Positions 21,949-31,500 of a stretch of 56,371 nt of DNA are shown in pieces. The position numbers and the translations under genes are program-made. The notes under the pieces are model-generated. The model was given only the letters and a program-made list of their open reading frames with translations, was not told the DNA's origin and did not search any database. Source of the DNA: an uncultured Woeseiaceae bacterium (lineage in GTDB: Bacteria > Pseudomonadota > Gammaproteobacteria > Steroidobacterales > Woeseiaceae); NCBI GenBank assembly GCA_945788625.1, contig CALZMQ010000017.1, positions 1-56,371 of the forward strand, given 5' to 3'. How positions within the stretch are numbered: the stretch's first letter is position 1; each line of letters begins with the position of its first letter.

Positions 21949-22812
21949 TCAGCTGTTCGTACGCTTTGCCAGTGCCAAAATACGCTGCGCCTGAACGAGG
22001 TGCGGCCGATCGAGCATCTTGCCGTCCATGCCGATCGTGCCCGCACCCGGGTTTGCGTCGAACGCGGCAACGACACGCTCGGCATGTTCGACTTCCGCCG
22101 TCGAAGGCACGAACGCCGCGTTGATCGCCTCGACCTGACCAGGATGAATCGCCAGCATTCCGCTGAACCCGTCCCGACGCGCATTCGCCGCATAGCGTAG
22201 CAAGCCTTCATCGTCACGAAAGTCCGTATAGACCGTATCTATCGCTGCAACTTCCACGGCTGACGCGGTGAGCAAACACAGGTTGCGCGCCATCTGGAAC
22301 AGGGGCAGCCACTCGCCCCGCTCGTCACGATTGGCGCTCGCGCCCACAGCCACCGAGAGATCCTCCGCGCCCCAGGACAGGCCGCTGAGACGCGGCGTTG
22401 CCCCGATATAACTGTGCAGCGTCAGCAGGGCCTCCGGAACTTCGGTGCACAGGGCAATGATGCCGGTCCGACCAGGCGGAATTCCGTGGCATTGCTCGAG
22501 CTCGTCGATGCGGCGGGACAACTCGGCAACATCGGCGCCATTGCGAGGCTTCGGCAAAACGATGCCCGCTGGCGAGGACGGCATGACGGCCTCGAGGTCC
22601 GCCGCCGAGTCCACTGCGTCGAGCGGGTTGATGCGAACCCAGACGTCAGGCTTGCCGGGTATGTACTCCGCCGCCATGGCACGCGCATCGGGCCGCGCGT
22701 CGGGCGCCACCGAATCTTCGAGGTCAAGGATCAGCGCATCGGCGCCGACGTCACCGGCTTTTTGCAGTTTGCGTTCGCTGTCGGCCGGTACGAACAGGAA
22801 ACTGCGGTTCAT
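21949..22812 (-). CDS. CitE-like CoA ester lyase (HpcH/HpaI aldolase family)
   Basis: 287 residues from the ATG at 22812, which overlaps the maoC stop as ATGA; the longer frame to 22848 would add 12 residues of non-family sequence. TIM-barrel lyase with [19 protein letters not shown] at the N terminus, [18 protein letters not shown] near 30-47 (metal-binding aspartate/glutamate region), [10 protein letters not shown] near 67 and [15 protein letters not shown] near 145. Such enzymes split malyl-, citramalyl- or beta-methylmalyl-CoA. Next to a MaoC hydratase and acs, a hydration-then-cleavage route giving acetyl-CoA or pyruvate from a C4/C5 acyl-CoA is the likeliest role, but the substrate is inference. 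Confidence 0.9.
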   Translation of the reverse strand: MNRSFLFVPADSERKLQKAGDVGADALILDLEDSVAPDARPDARAMAAEYIPGKPDVWVRINPLDAVDSAADLEAVMPSSPAGIVLPKPRNGADVAELSRRIDELEQCHGIPPGRTGIIALCTEVPEALLTLHSYIGATPRLSGLSWGAEDLSVAVGASANRDERGEWLPLFQMARNLCLLTASAVEVAAIDTVYTDFRDDEGLLRYAANARRDGFSGMLAIHPGQVEAINAAFVPSTAEVEHAERVVAAFDANPGAGTIGMDGKMLDRPHLVQAQRILALAKRTNS

Positions 22813-23261
22813 CCGGGCGATCTCAGCATCAACGCCGAGCGCTTGCATTCGCCGACCAGTTCATCCTCCTGGTTGAAGGCGCGGTGAGCGAACACGACGA
22901 TGCCGTTATCGGGGCGCGATTTGCTGTCACGGACTTCCAGAACCTCGGTGCGAACATGAATAGTGTCGCCGCAGAACAGCGGTTTCGGAAAACGGACCTC
23001 GTCCCAGCCAAGGTTCGCGACCGTGGTGCCATGAGTCGTGTCGTTGACGGATATGCCGACCATGAAACTGAGCGTGAGGCAGCTGTTGACCAGCGGCTTG
23101 CCGTACGGCGTGCTTTTCATGTACTCGGCATCCAGGTGCAGCGCCGCCGGATTGTGCGTCATCGTCGTGAGGAGGACGTTGTCCGTTTCCGTGATCGTGC
23201 GGCGTATCGGATGGTCAAACGTCTGGCCAACGCTGAATTCCTCGAAATAGAGTCCTGGCAT
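22809..23261 (-). CDS. MaoC-family (R)-enoyl-CoA hydratase-like protein
   Basis: 150-residue single hot-dog domain. I choose the ATG at 23261 because the protein then begins MPGLYFEEFSVGQTFDHP, the common MaoC start; the frame to 23333 adds 24 residues of unlikely sequence. The hydratase motif area TETDNVLLTTMTHNPAALHLD is present around 30-50 with its Asn/His pair. The C-terminal half includes VANLGWDEVRFPKPLFCGDTI. Coupled to the CitE-like lyase by a four-base overlap. Similar pairs occur in itaconyl-CoA / mesaconyl-CoA handling (for example the Ich/Ccl or RipB/RipC steps), a parallel I draw from knowledge of those pathways, not from a specific residue. Confidence 0.88.
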   Translation of the reverse strand: MPGLYFEEFSVGQTFDHPIRRTITETDNVLLTTMTHNPAALHLDAEYMKSTPYGKPLVNSCLTLSFMVGISVNDTTHGTTVANLGWDEVRFPKPLFCGDTIHVRTEVLEVRDSKSRPDNGIVVFAHRAFNQEDELVGECKRSALMLRSPG

Positions 23262-23377
23262 CGGTAGCTCGATTCTGCTTGCGAGAGCGCCCAATTGTGC
23301 CAGCGTCGTGCACATCAATACAGCGCGGTGCATAATTGCCCACGGCTCGGACGCGATACGAAATCAGGGGACACACA

Positions 23378-24790
23378 TTGAACGCTGCCAGCGAAGGTTC
23401 TCAGCACACGTTCTACATCATTATCATCTGCTGCATCGCGACGATCGGTGGCTTCCTGTTCGGCTTCGACTCGGGTGTCATCAACGGCACGGTCGACGGG
23501 CTGCAAACGGCGTTCAACTCCGACAGTGTGGGAACCGGCTTCAACGTCGCCTCGATGCTGCTCGGCTGCGCAGCCGGCGCGTTTTTCGCCGGCCGACTGG
23601 CGGACCGCTTCGGACGTCGCGGCATCCTGCGCTGGGCGGCCGTGTGTTTCATTATCAGCGCCTGGGGTTCAGGGGTCGCCGAAGGCTCCGTGGAGTTTGT
23701 CGTTTTCCGTGTCCTTGGCGGACTGGCGGTCGGCGCTGCGAGTGTGCTGGCGCCAGCCTATATCAGTGAAGTGGCGCCGGCACGCTACCGCGGCGCCCTG
23801 GCGACCGTGCAGCAGATCGCCATAATTTCAGGCCTGTTCATCGCGTTCGTCAGCAATTACTTCGTAGCCAAGGCCGCCGGCGCATCGACCAATGAATTCT
23901 GGCTGGGATTCGAAGCGTGGCGCTGGATGTTCTGGGTGGAAATCCTGCCCGCAACCATATTCCTGTTTGCGCTGTTCCTGATTCCCGAGAGCCCGCGCTA
24001 CCTGGTCCTGAGCCGCCATCGCGACAGAGCCGTCGATGTGTTGACGAAATTGGGCGGCGCCGACTTTGCCCGGGCCAAGGCCGAGGAGATCGACGCCTCG
24101 CTCGCCGCCGACCACCACCGGCCGAAACTCTCCGACCTGCTCGACGCGAAAACCGGCCGCATACGCAAGCTGGTCTGGGTAGGTATCGGCCTTGCGACGC
24201 TGCAGCAACTGGTAGGGATCAACATCGTTTTTTACTACGGTGCCGTACTGTGGCAGTCCGTCGGCTTTGCCGAGAGTGACGCATTGTTGATCAACGTCCT
24301 CAGTGGCGGGCTTAGTATCGCGGCGGTAACGGTCACGGTGCTCTTGATTGACAGGATCGGGCGCCGACCCATCCTGTTGACCGGTTCAATCGGCATGGCG
24401 GTAACCCTGGCCGTCGTGACCTACGCGTTTGTGAATGCGACGGTCGACAGCGACGGCTCTCTTACGCTGGAAGGTATCTATGGACCAATGGCCCTGATCG
24501 CCGCCAACGCCTATGTCATGTTCTTCAATTTTTCCTGGGGCCCTGTCATGTGGGTCATGCTCGGTGAGATGTTCCCGAACCAGATTCGCGGAGCGGGACT
24601 TGCCGTCAGCGGCCTGGCCCAATGGGGTTCCAACTTCGCGATCACCATAACGTTCCTTGCAATGGTCAGTGTGATCGGCCTGGCAGGTGCATACGGTTTC
24701 TACACGATTTGCGCGGTGCTCTCGATCGTCTTCGTCATCAAGATGGTGCATGAGACGCGCGGTATCGAACTGGAGGACATGCAGGGATAA
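23378..24790 (+). CDS. Sugar porter family MFS transporter
   Basis: Twelve-helix proton-coupled or facilitative sugar uptake protein, 470 residues from a TTG at 23378 with GGGG (23367-23370) placed 7 bases upstream; another TTG at 23336 would add 14 residues. Family signatures: GGFLFGFDSGVINGT in helix 1, GRLADRFGRRG between helices 2 and 3, PESPRYLV in mid-loop, DRIGRRP in the second half and HETRGIELE at the end. QQLVGINIVFYYGAVLW is the helix-7 sugar-binding region. It is followed after 11 bases by an exported aldo/keto reductase, so both probably handle the same sugar or its oxidised product. Confidence 0.93.
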   Translation: MNAASEGSQHTFYIIIICCIATIGGFLFGFDSGVINGTVDGLQTAFNSDSVGTGFNVASMLLGCAAGAFFAGRLADRFGRRGILRWAAVCFIISAWGSGVAEGSVEFVVFRVLGGLAVGAASVLAPAYISEVAPARYRGALATVQQIAIISGLFIAFVSNYFVAKAAGASTNEFWLGFEAWRWMFWVEILPATIFLFALFLIPESPRYLVLSRHRDRAVDVLTKLGGADFARAKAEEIDASLAADHHRPKLSDLLDAKTGRIRKLVWVGIGLATLQQLVGINIVFYYGAVLWQSVGFAESDALLINVLSGGLSIAAVTVTVLLIDRIGRRPILLTGSIGMAVTLAVVTYAFVNATVDSDGSLTLEGIYGPMALIAANAYVMFFNFSWGPVMWVMLGEMFPNQIRGAGLAVSGLAQWGSNFAITITFLAMVSVIGLAGAYGFYTICAVLSIVFVIKMVHETRGIELEDMQG

Positions 24791-24801
24791 GAGAGGCGAA
24801 C

Positions 24802-25722
24802 ATGAAGATCTCACGACGCGATTTCACGAAAGCGGGCCTGGGCGCGGCATCACTTGCAGCGCTTGGCAGCAACAGTGTTTTGGCCGGGCCGGAGAATATG
24901 ATCCGCAAGGCGATTCCCTCGAGCGGTGAGTTGCTTCCCATCATCGGGCTCGGCACCAATCGCTACGGCGTCAACGAATCCGAAGCTGCACGCGCCCCGC
25001 TGCGCAAGGCGCTGGAGCGTTTTCATCGACTTGGCGGCACGGTCATAGACACGGCGCCGGGGTACCGCACGTCGGAGTCCGTCCTGGGCGACCTGATCTC
25101 GGAGCTGGGCATTCGCGGCGACCTGTTCCTGGCGACAAAGGCCGATCGCACCGATGGCGCCGACGGCACGTTGGCACAAATGAAGGAATCCCTGGCCAGA
25201 CTGAAGACCAGCAAGATCGACTTGATGCAGGTGCACAACCTGCGGGGCTGGAAGGACGCACTTCCGGTCATGCGGGAATGGAAGCAGGAAGGTCGCGTAC
25301 GCTACACCGGCATCACCACCTCGCGTTCAAGCCAGTACGCCGTGTTCGAGAAAGTAATGCAGATGCACGACCTCGATTTCATCCAGGTCAACTACTCGAT
25401 CGAACAACGTGAGGCAGCCGAGCGGCTACTGCCACTGGCGGCCGACCGGGGCATGGGCGTCATCATCAACCGCGTTTTCGGCGGTGGGCGCATCTTCGGC
25501 AAGGTCGGCGACCGGCCGATACCCGCTTGGGCTCGGGATTTCGGCTGTGAAAGCTGGGCGCAGTTCTTGCTGAAGTACGCGATCGGGCACCCGGCTGCGA
25601 CACTCAGTATCCCGGGCATGACCAAGCTGCATCACGTCGACGACAACTTCGGCGCCGCGCAAGGTCGCCTGCCAAACGCTGAAGAGCGCAGGCGCCAGGA
25701 AGCGCTCTTCGATTCGCTGTAA
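24802..25722 (+). CDS. Tat-exported aldo/keto reductase
   Basis: 306 residues. The N terminus MKISRRDFTKAGLGAASLAA is a twin-arginine signal, so a folded, cofactor-loaded enzyme is probably sent to the periplasm. The remainder is a TIM-barrel aldo/keto reductase: VIDTAPGYRTSE near 78-89 (catalytic Asp/Tyr), LATKADRTDG with the lysine near 112, and DLMQVHN near 140 with the histidine. The C-terminal part has SIPGMTKLHHVDDNFGA. GAGG stands six bases before the ATG. Exported aldo/keto reductases are less common than cytoplasmic ones; which cofactor is used is not evident. Confidence 0.92.
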   Translation: MKISRRDFTKAGLGAASLAALGSNSVLAGPENMIRKAIPSSGELLPIIGLGTNRYGVNESEAARAPLRKALERFHRLGGTVIDTAPGYRTSESVLGDLISELGIRGDLFLATKADRTDGADGTLAQMKESLARLKTSKIDLMQVHNLRGWKDALPVMREWKQEGRVRYTGITTSRSSQYAVFEKVMQMHDLDFIQVNYSIEQREAAERLLPLAADRGMGVIINRVFGGGRIFGKVGDRPIPAWARDFGCESWAQFLLKYAIGHPAATLSIPGMTKLHHVDDNFGAAQGRLPNAEERRRQEALFDSL

Positions 25723-25725
25723 TTG

Positions 25726-25772
25726 CATCGCGGCTGGAATACCCCAAGGGCACGCGGGCCGCTCCTACGATG
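25726..25772. repeat. REP-like inverted repeat covering the ppa stop codon
   Basis: CATCGCGGC (25726-25734) and GCCGCTCCTACGATG (25758-25772) form an inverted pair around a 23-base centre. The pattern, read on the minus strand as CGTAGGAGCGGC...GCCGCGATG, is the TAGGAGCGGC-type repeat commonly dispersed in gammaproteobacterial genomes. The TAG of ppa (25765-25767) is part of it, so the repeat sits exactly at the gene end, between the convergent reductase and ppa genes. A weaker relative may be at 27000-27045. Confidence 0.5.
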
Positions 25773-26289
25773 CGCGCTCGATCGCTTCGTTTATGAGCTG
25801 CTTCGCCACGTCGGCGCCATGCCAGTCGCCGATCTTGACCCATTTGCCGGGTTCCAGATCTTTGTAGTGCTCGAAGAAATGCTCGACCTGTTGCATCGTG
25901 ATCTCCGGCAGGTCCGAGTAGTTGAGCACATGATCGTAACGTTTGGTCAGCGCATGTGACGGCACCGCGATGATCTTCTCATCCTGCCCTGCGTTGTCTT
26001 CCATGATCAATACGCCAACCGGACGCACGTTGATGACGCACGCGGGCGCCAGCTCCCGCGTGTTGATGACGAGCACGTCGATCGGGTCGCCATCCTCCGA
26101 TAGCGTATGCGGAACGAAACCGTAATTGCCGGGATACGACATCGGGGTATACAGAAAACGATCCACGACGAGCGTGCCGGCTTCCTTGTCGAGTTCGTAC
26201 TTGATGGGCTGGCCGCCGAGCGGCACCTCGATGATGACGTTGACGTCGTCGGGTGGATGCCGGCCAATGGCGATGGCGTCTATACGCAT
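25765..26289 (-). CDS. ppa: Inorganic pyrophosphatase
   Basis: Hydrolyses pyrophosphate released by biosynthesis; soluble family I enzyme of 174 residues (E. coli form 176). Active-site segments: [18 protein letters not shown] near 19-36, [19 protein letters not shown] near 43-62, [10 protein letters not shown] near 64-74 with the metal-binding aspartates, and DEKIIAVP near 103. The ATG at 26289 begins [19 protein letters not shown] 179-base gap separates it from the divergent ferritin-like gene. The stop lies inside the REP-like repeat. Confidence 0.97.
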   Translation of the reverse strand: MRIDAIAIGRHPPDDVNVIIEVPLGGQPIKYELDKEAGTLVVDRFLYTPMSYPGNYGFVPHTLSEDGDPIDVLVINTRELAPACVINVRPVGVLIMEDNAGQDEKIIAVPSHALTKRYDHVLNYSDLPEITMQQVEHFFEHYKDLEPGKWVKIGDWHGADVAKQLINEAIERAS

Positions 26290-26468
26290 TTTTTATTTCC
26301 GTATTGGAGGTTTTCTTTCGCGGCAGCCATTTTAGCGCGAATATTCTGTCGGGCCACATCCGGGCGCGGGTGAAGTAAGCGAATAGGTAAATGCCGACCT
26401 GTACTGGCGAGCTACGGCTTGTACGATGGACTACCGTTAACGTCAACCTCAATCCAGGAGTCGATTCA

Positions 26469-26990
26469 ATGTCCACCCGTCTTGACCTGTCCAGGCTCAG
26501 CCTTATGGACGCTCTCGACCTTGCGAAGCTGATCGAGATGGAGGCGTGCCACCGCTACCAGATGTTCGCTACCCAGCTCGGCCACACGGGCGGCTACGAT
26601 GCCGGCGCCTTCTTCGTGAAGATGGCCGAGAACGAGGCCAAGCACGGCCAGGAGCTCGAGGCCCGACGCAAGGCTATGTTCGGCGATGCTCCCGCTCGGC
26701 TGACGCTGGACGACCTGTTCGACGTCGAAGCCCCGGATATGGGGGCGCCGCGCCGCGGCATGTCCGTCGTCCAGGCTTTCGAGATCGGACTCGCCGCCGA
26801 GAAGAAGGCTCACGACTTCTACGACGCTGCCCTGCCCGGCATCACCGATCCCGATGTCCGGGAGTTGTTCACGGAGCTTCGGGACGAGGAAACCGAACAC
26901 GTCGAGATGCTGCGAGAGCAAATGGCCAAGCTACCCGCGAGCGCCAGCGACGAGGTCGAGTTCGACCTGGACGAGGCTCCGTATCTATAG
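26469..26990 (+). CDS. Rubrerythrin/ferritin-like diiron protein
   Basis: 173 residues from the ATG at 26469, with AGGAG eight bases upstream; the frame open to 26391 has no support. Four-helix bundle with paired metal ligands: EMEACHRYQ near 22-30, KMAENEAKHGQELE near 50-63, GLAAEKKAHDFYD near 105-117 and ELRDEETEHVEMLREQ near 135-150. The ExxH pairs fit a diiron site used for peroxide reduction or iron handling. There is no C-terminal rubredoxin domain, so it is a sulerythrin/erythrin-like form. The tail is acidic. Confidence 0.85.
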   Translation: MSTRLDLSRLSLMDALDLAKLIEMEACHRYQMFATQLGHTGGYDAGAFFVKMAENEAKHGQELEARRKAMFGDAPARLTLDDLFDVEAPDMGAPRRGMSVVQAFEIGLAAEKKAHDFYDAALPGITDPDVRELFTELRDEETEHVEMLREQMAKLPASASDEVEFDLDEAPYL

Positions 26991-27078
26991 GTAGTGGTTC
27001 GCAGGAGCTGCTTTTGGACACGATGTCCTTATGTCGCGAAGCACATGGATGTGCGAGAGCGACCCAGCCGCGATCTCG

Positions 27079-28464
27079 CTAAATCCGAATCGACTGACCG
27101 CGCTCGGCGATGAAAACGGGGGCACCCAGGTCGTCGCGCATCTTTTTTGCCAGCACTTTTTGCGCCCTGGTTTCGCCGTGCACCAGGTAGACCGGCGGCC
27201 GATTCGGGAATTCGCCGTACCAACTGATCAAGTCTGCCTGGTCGGCGTGAGCGGACAGCCCGCCGATGGTGTGGCGCTGAATCCTGACTCGGTACTCGTC
27301 GCCGTACAGCCTGATCGTATCAGCGCCATCGACAAGCCGGCGTCCGAGCGTGCCGTAGGCCTGGAAGCCCACGATCACCAGGTGGCATTCGGGCCGCCAG
27401 ACGTTGTTTTTCAGGTGATGCAAAATGCGCCCGCCGCTGCACATTCCGCTGCCTGCGATGATGATCGCCCCGGAACGTATCTCGTTGATTTCCATCGACT
27501 CCTCCGGGCTTCGGGTTTGATGGAAATTCGGCAGTTCGGGCAGGTTCGACGCAGGCCCGAAGAGCTTCGCGCCATACAGGTGCCGGAACTGCGAGTAGAC
27601 CCTGGTCGCCTCGATGCCCATCGGGCTGTCGAGGTAGATGTCCCACTTGTCGAGATGCCAGCGATCGAAGTTCTCGGCCATCAGGTACAGGAGGTCCTGC
27701 GTTCTGCCAACTGTGAATGCCGGTATCAAGACGTTGCCCCGGGCGGCGCGCGCCGCTTCGAATACGTCGGTCAGTTCTTCTATCGTGTCGTCGAACGGCC
27801 GGTGCAGGCGGTCGCCATAGGTACTCTCCAACAAAACTGCGTCGGCCTGGGGAAGTACTGCCGCGGGATTCATCACCGGCGCGTCACGATAGCCGATGTC
27901 CCCGCTGAAAACGAGCGTTCGGCTTTCGCGGGCGCCAGTAGAGTTAAGCTCCACGATGGCGGACCCGAGAATGTGGCCCGCATCGAAGAAGCGCAGCGTG
28001 AGGCCCGGCACTACCGTCACTTCATCGCCGTACGCGACGCCTTCGAATTGATCCAGGCACTTTTCCGCGTCCTCGAGCGTATACAGCGGCGTTACGTACG
28101 ACTGCCCTTTGCGACGACGCTTGCGGTTTTCCCATTCGGCATCCTTCTCATTGAGATAGCCTGAATCGGGCAACATGATCTCGCAGAGCGCCTTGGTCGC
28201 ATTCTGCACGTAGATGGGGCCCGTATACCCTTGCTTGACCAGCAGCGGGACTCGCCCCGAATGGTCAATATGGGCATGACTCAGTATGACGGCATCGATA
28301 TCGTCGACCGGGACAGGAAACGGGTCCCGGTTACGCTGTTCGTTTTCGGAACTGCCCTGGATGAGTCCGCATTCGAGTAATACCGTGTGCGCGCCGCTGC
28401 GAATCACGTGCAACGAACCCGTTACCTCACCTGTCGCGCCGTGAAACTGCAGCTCGAAGCTCAT
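27079..28464 (-). CDS. Metallo-beta-lactamase / beta-CASP RNA-processing-type hydrolase
   Basis: 461 residues. The dizinc motif LSHAHIDHSG is at about 60-69, DAGHILGSA near 160 supplies another metal histidine, SGDIGYRDAPVMNP near 190 the bridging aspartate, and the C-terminal QRHTIGGLSAHADQADL the last histidine. The beta-CASP insert lies between (LLESTYGDRLHR, then IPAFTVGRTQDLLYL and IAGSGMCSGGRILHHLK). This architecture is that of the RNase J/CPSF73-type bacterial family; role in RNA processing is a family inference. It stands alone, convergent with the ferritin-like gene. Confidence 0.93.
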   Translation of the reverse strand: MSFELQFHGATGEVTGSLHVIRSGAHTVLLECGLIQGSSENEQRNRDPFPVPVDDIDAVILSHAHIDHSGRVPLLVKQGYTGPIYVQNATKALCEIMLPDSGYLNEKDAEWENRKRRRKGQSYVTPLYTLEDAEKCLDQFEGVAYGDEVTVVPGLTLRFFDAGHILGSAIVELNSTGARESRTLVFSGDIGYRDAPVMNPAAVLPQADAVLLESTYGDRLHRPFDDTIEELTDVFEAARAARGNVLIPAFTVGRTQDLLYLMAENFDRWHLDKWDIYLDSPMGIEATRVYSQFRHLYGAKLFGPASNLPELPNFHQTRSPEESMEINEIRSGAIIIAGSGMCSGGRILHHLKNNVWRPECHLVIVGFQAYGTLGRRLVDGADTIRLYGDEYRVRIQRHTIGGLSAHADQADLISWYGEFPNRPPVYLVHGETRAQKVLAKKMRDDLGAPVFIAERGQSIRI

Positions 28465-28557
28465 TCGCCTGCCTCAGTACACCGACGTTGACGTCATTGC
28501 AGTCGCTCTGTCGAATGCAGGCGGCGGTCCGAGCCGCCGCCTGCGCATGTTGCGGTA

Positions 28558-31500
28558 TCAGTCGTCCGCTACGAACACCGCCGTCGTTCGCGCCGGGACG
28601 TAGAAGGTCCGCTCATCGTCGTCGTAGCCGGCCTCTCGCACGACACGGTCGCTCGAATCTTCCTGGATCTCGTGCAGTTCGAACTCACAGTCCTCACCTG
28701 TATCCAGGAAGAACTCTTGCGCTTCCGTAGAGGCATTGATGAGCACGACGATTTCCACGTTGCGGTGGCCGCGCAAACTCATGACGACCAGCCCAGGTAC
28801 CTGGTTCGGACCGGTATTGTGAAACTCGACCCGCTCCATCACGTCCTGGCCGGTTCGCAGCCGGAACAGCTTCGAGCTGTTGCGGATGCGGAGCATCTCC
28901 CGCATGTGCCGCGTGGCGCGCCTGATGTGCTGGCGGTCCACGCCAAGCGTCGGGTCGCCCAGCAGCGACTGTTGTTCAGGCCAGTTGGCGCTGTTGTCGC
29001 CGAAGGGCGGCAGACCCCTGCCCCAGCCGTTTTGCGTATAGCTGAAATCGAGGATGTTGAACCAGTCGCCCGAATTGTAGCTGTTGCGGTCCATGGACTT
29101 GGACCGCAGCATGTCCTGGCCGGCATGGAACAACGGCACGCCCTGGCTGAGCGCCAGGATGCTGTTGGCGAGATTCTGCACGCGGACACGATCGTCGCTG
29201 CTGGTCGGCCGCGGCAGCTTGTACTGGCTGACGTCGAACAGCGTTTCGTTATCGTGCGAGGCCGCGTAGTTGATGACCTCCTGCGGATCGCTCGTGTAAC
29301 CCGCGCCGCCCTGGCCCCCGTATTCGACGTCACGCGCCTGCACGAGGTTGCCGAACCGATCCGTGAACTGGTAATCGGCGATGCTGCCTGCCAGGCCGAT
29401 TCGTATCCAGTCGGCCAGTCGCAGGAGTTCGTCGAGTTCTGCGGCGCTGCCCGAATTCTCGCTGTTCGGATCGAAGTACATGCCGTTGATGAAGCCCTGA
29501 CGGCGTACATGATCGATGCCCGAATCGAACGGCCCGCCACCGCGCACGCCATCGCGCAGCCGGTCGTTGAACGTACCGACGCCGGTGTTGTCGCCCATGT
29601 TGATCTGCGTTGCCTGTACGAAACGCTGGTCGTTGGCGACTTCGCCGAAGTTCCACCCTTCGCCATAGATGTAGATATTGCTGCCGTCGACGCCGTCGTC
29701 TCGTTTCGTCAGCGACTGCAGCATGTCGCGCGCCTTCTCGATATTCGCGCGGCTGTGGTGGCCCATCAGATCGAAACGGAAGCCGTCGACCTTGTACTCG
29801 GTTGCCCAGGTCCTGAGCGAATCGAGCATCAGCTTCTCCATCATGTTGTGCTCGGAGGCCGTATTCGCACAGCAACTGCTGGTTTCGATGGAACCCGCAT
29901 TGTTGAGGCGGTGGTAATAATCGGGCACGACCTTGTCGAGAACGGACTTCTCGCCCTGCAGGCTGCCGCTCGTGTGGTTGTAGACGACGTCCATGACGAC
30001 CCGCAGCCCGATGCGGTTCAGACCGGCGACCATTTGCCGGAATTCCAGGATGCGCTGCGGCCCGTCCGGGTCGGTCGAATAACTGCCCTCGGGCGTCGTG
30101 TAGTGATACGGGTCGTAGCACCAGTTGAAGCCGTCCTGGTCACGAATGGGATCGATCGCCGCCTGCTGCTCTTCGCTGTCCGGCCCGTAAACGGACAAGT
30201 CTCCCGGCGTCGCATGCGTGCTGCGATCCTCGGGAATGCTGGCGCAGTCGAACGAGGGCAGCAGATGAACATGCGACATGCCGGCTCTCGCCAGTTTGCG
30301 CATGTGTCGCGTGCCACGCGAGTAAGGCAGTGAGAAGGCCTTGAAGGTGCCACGCATCAACTCCGGCACGCTGTCGTCATGCATGCTGAAGTCACGCACG
30401 TGCATCTCATATATCGCCACGTCCTCGGGCGCTTTCAGGCGAGGTTTGCGCAGCCGGTCCCAGCGGCGCGGCTTGAGGTCGTGATCCGACAGGTTCACGA
30501 TTTGCGTGCGCTTGCTGTCCATAGACAGGCTGTGCGAATAGGGATCGGTGACGAGGTTGGTCACGATGCCACCCGCATGCCGCGCATAGACCTCGATCTC
30601 GTAGAGATAGTACTTGCCGTTCCAGCTCGCATCGCCCTGTATGTCCCACGTTCCCGTGGCGGGATCCGCGACCATCGGCAAAACGGCGCTCGGTCCGTTC
30701 GTGTTGTCCGAATCGTCGAACAGGTGCAGGTTTACCGAACGCGCAGTCGGCGCCCAGACGCGAACCGTCGGCGAATGCCCGTTGAAGGTGACTCCGAGAT
30801 CGCCGCCGTAGGTATAGAGATCATCCAGGACGCCGGCCGGCTGCACGCCGGTCGCGTCGACCGGATCGCCGTTGGCGTCCACTGCGGCAACGGCGAATTG
30901 TTGCTTGAGGATTCCGGGCACCAGCGCGAGGTCGCCACCGCCGATCGTGTAGGCGGGCAGCCCGGCAAGATGCCGGAACTTGTCGGCGATTGCACCGTCG
31001 ATGACGCCGGACCGCGTGAGCACGATGGAATCGCCGCCTTCAAGGCCGTCGTTCGTTACTGCCAGGCTCGCATCGTCACTGTGGTGCAGCCGAACCTCAC
31101 TGTCCGCCGGCACGTTCCAGGCGAGCGTATCTTCACTCAGCCAGTAAGCGCGCGCCTCACTGATGTTGCCTATCGGCAGTTCCCCGCCAATATCGAGAAT
31201 GTGCGTGACTGGATCGTAGGTGAATACGATGAGGTCGCCCGAGTTGGGAACCGAGAACGCGATGTTCGCGCCGTTCTGTGCGCCGCCGGCGCCGTAGTTT
31301 TCGTTCCAGCTCTCGTTGTGAGCCACTTTGACTTCGTAATTGCCGGCGGGGATGTCGCGTGTCGAGAAACCATAGATGCCATCGCCGTCAGGGTCCTGCA
31401 GCCACGAACGCAGGCAGTCGGGTTGCCAGTCGCCCGGGCAACCGAGTTCGGACTGGAAGCTGCCGGGTGCAACGGCGATCACAGAGTTCTGGTTGTCGGT

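Noticed and set aside
26991..27078. Terminator or second REP copy between the ferritin-like and beta-CASP genes
   Set aside because: Small perfect hairpins (GGACACGATGTCC, GCACATGGATGTGC) and a CAGGAGCTGC string occur, but with no T-run and weak similarity to the ppa repeat.
28672..30333. 553-codon plus-strand open frame opposite the pullulanase gene
   Set aside because: Antisense shadow of a gene with clear GH13 motifs; no family features in its translation.
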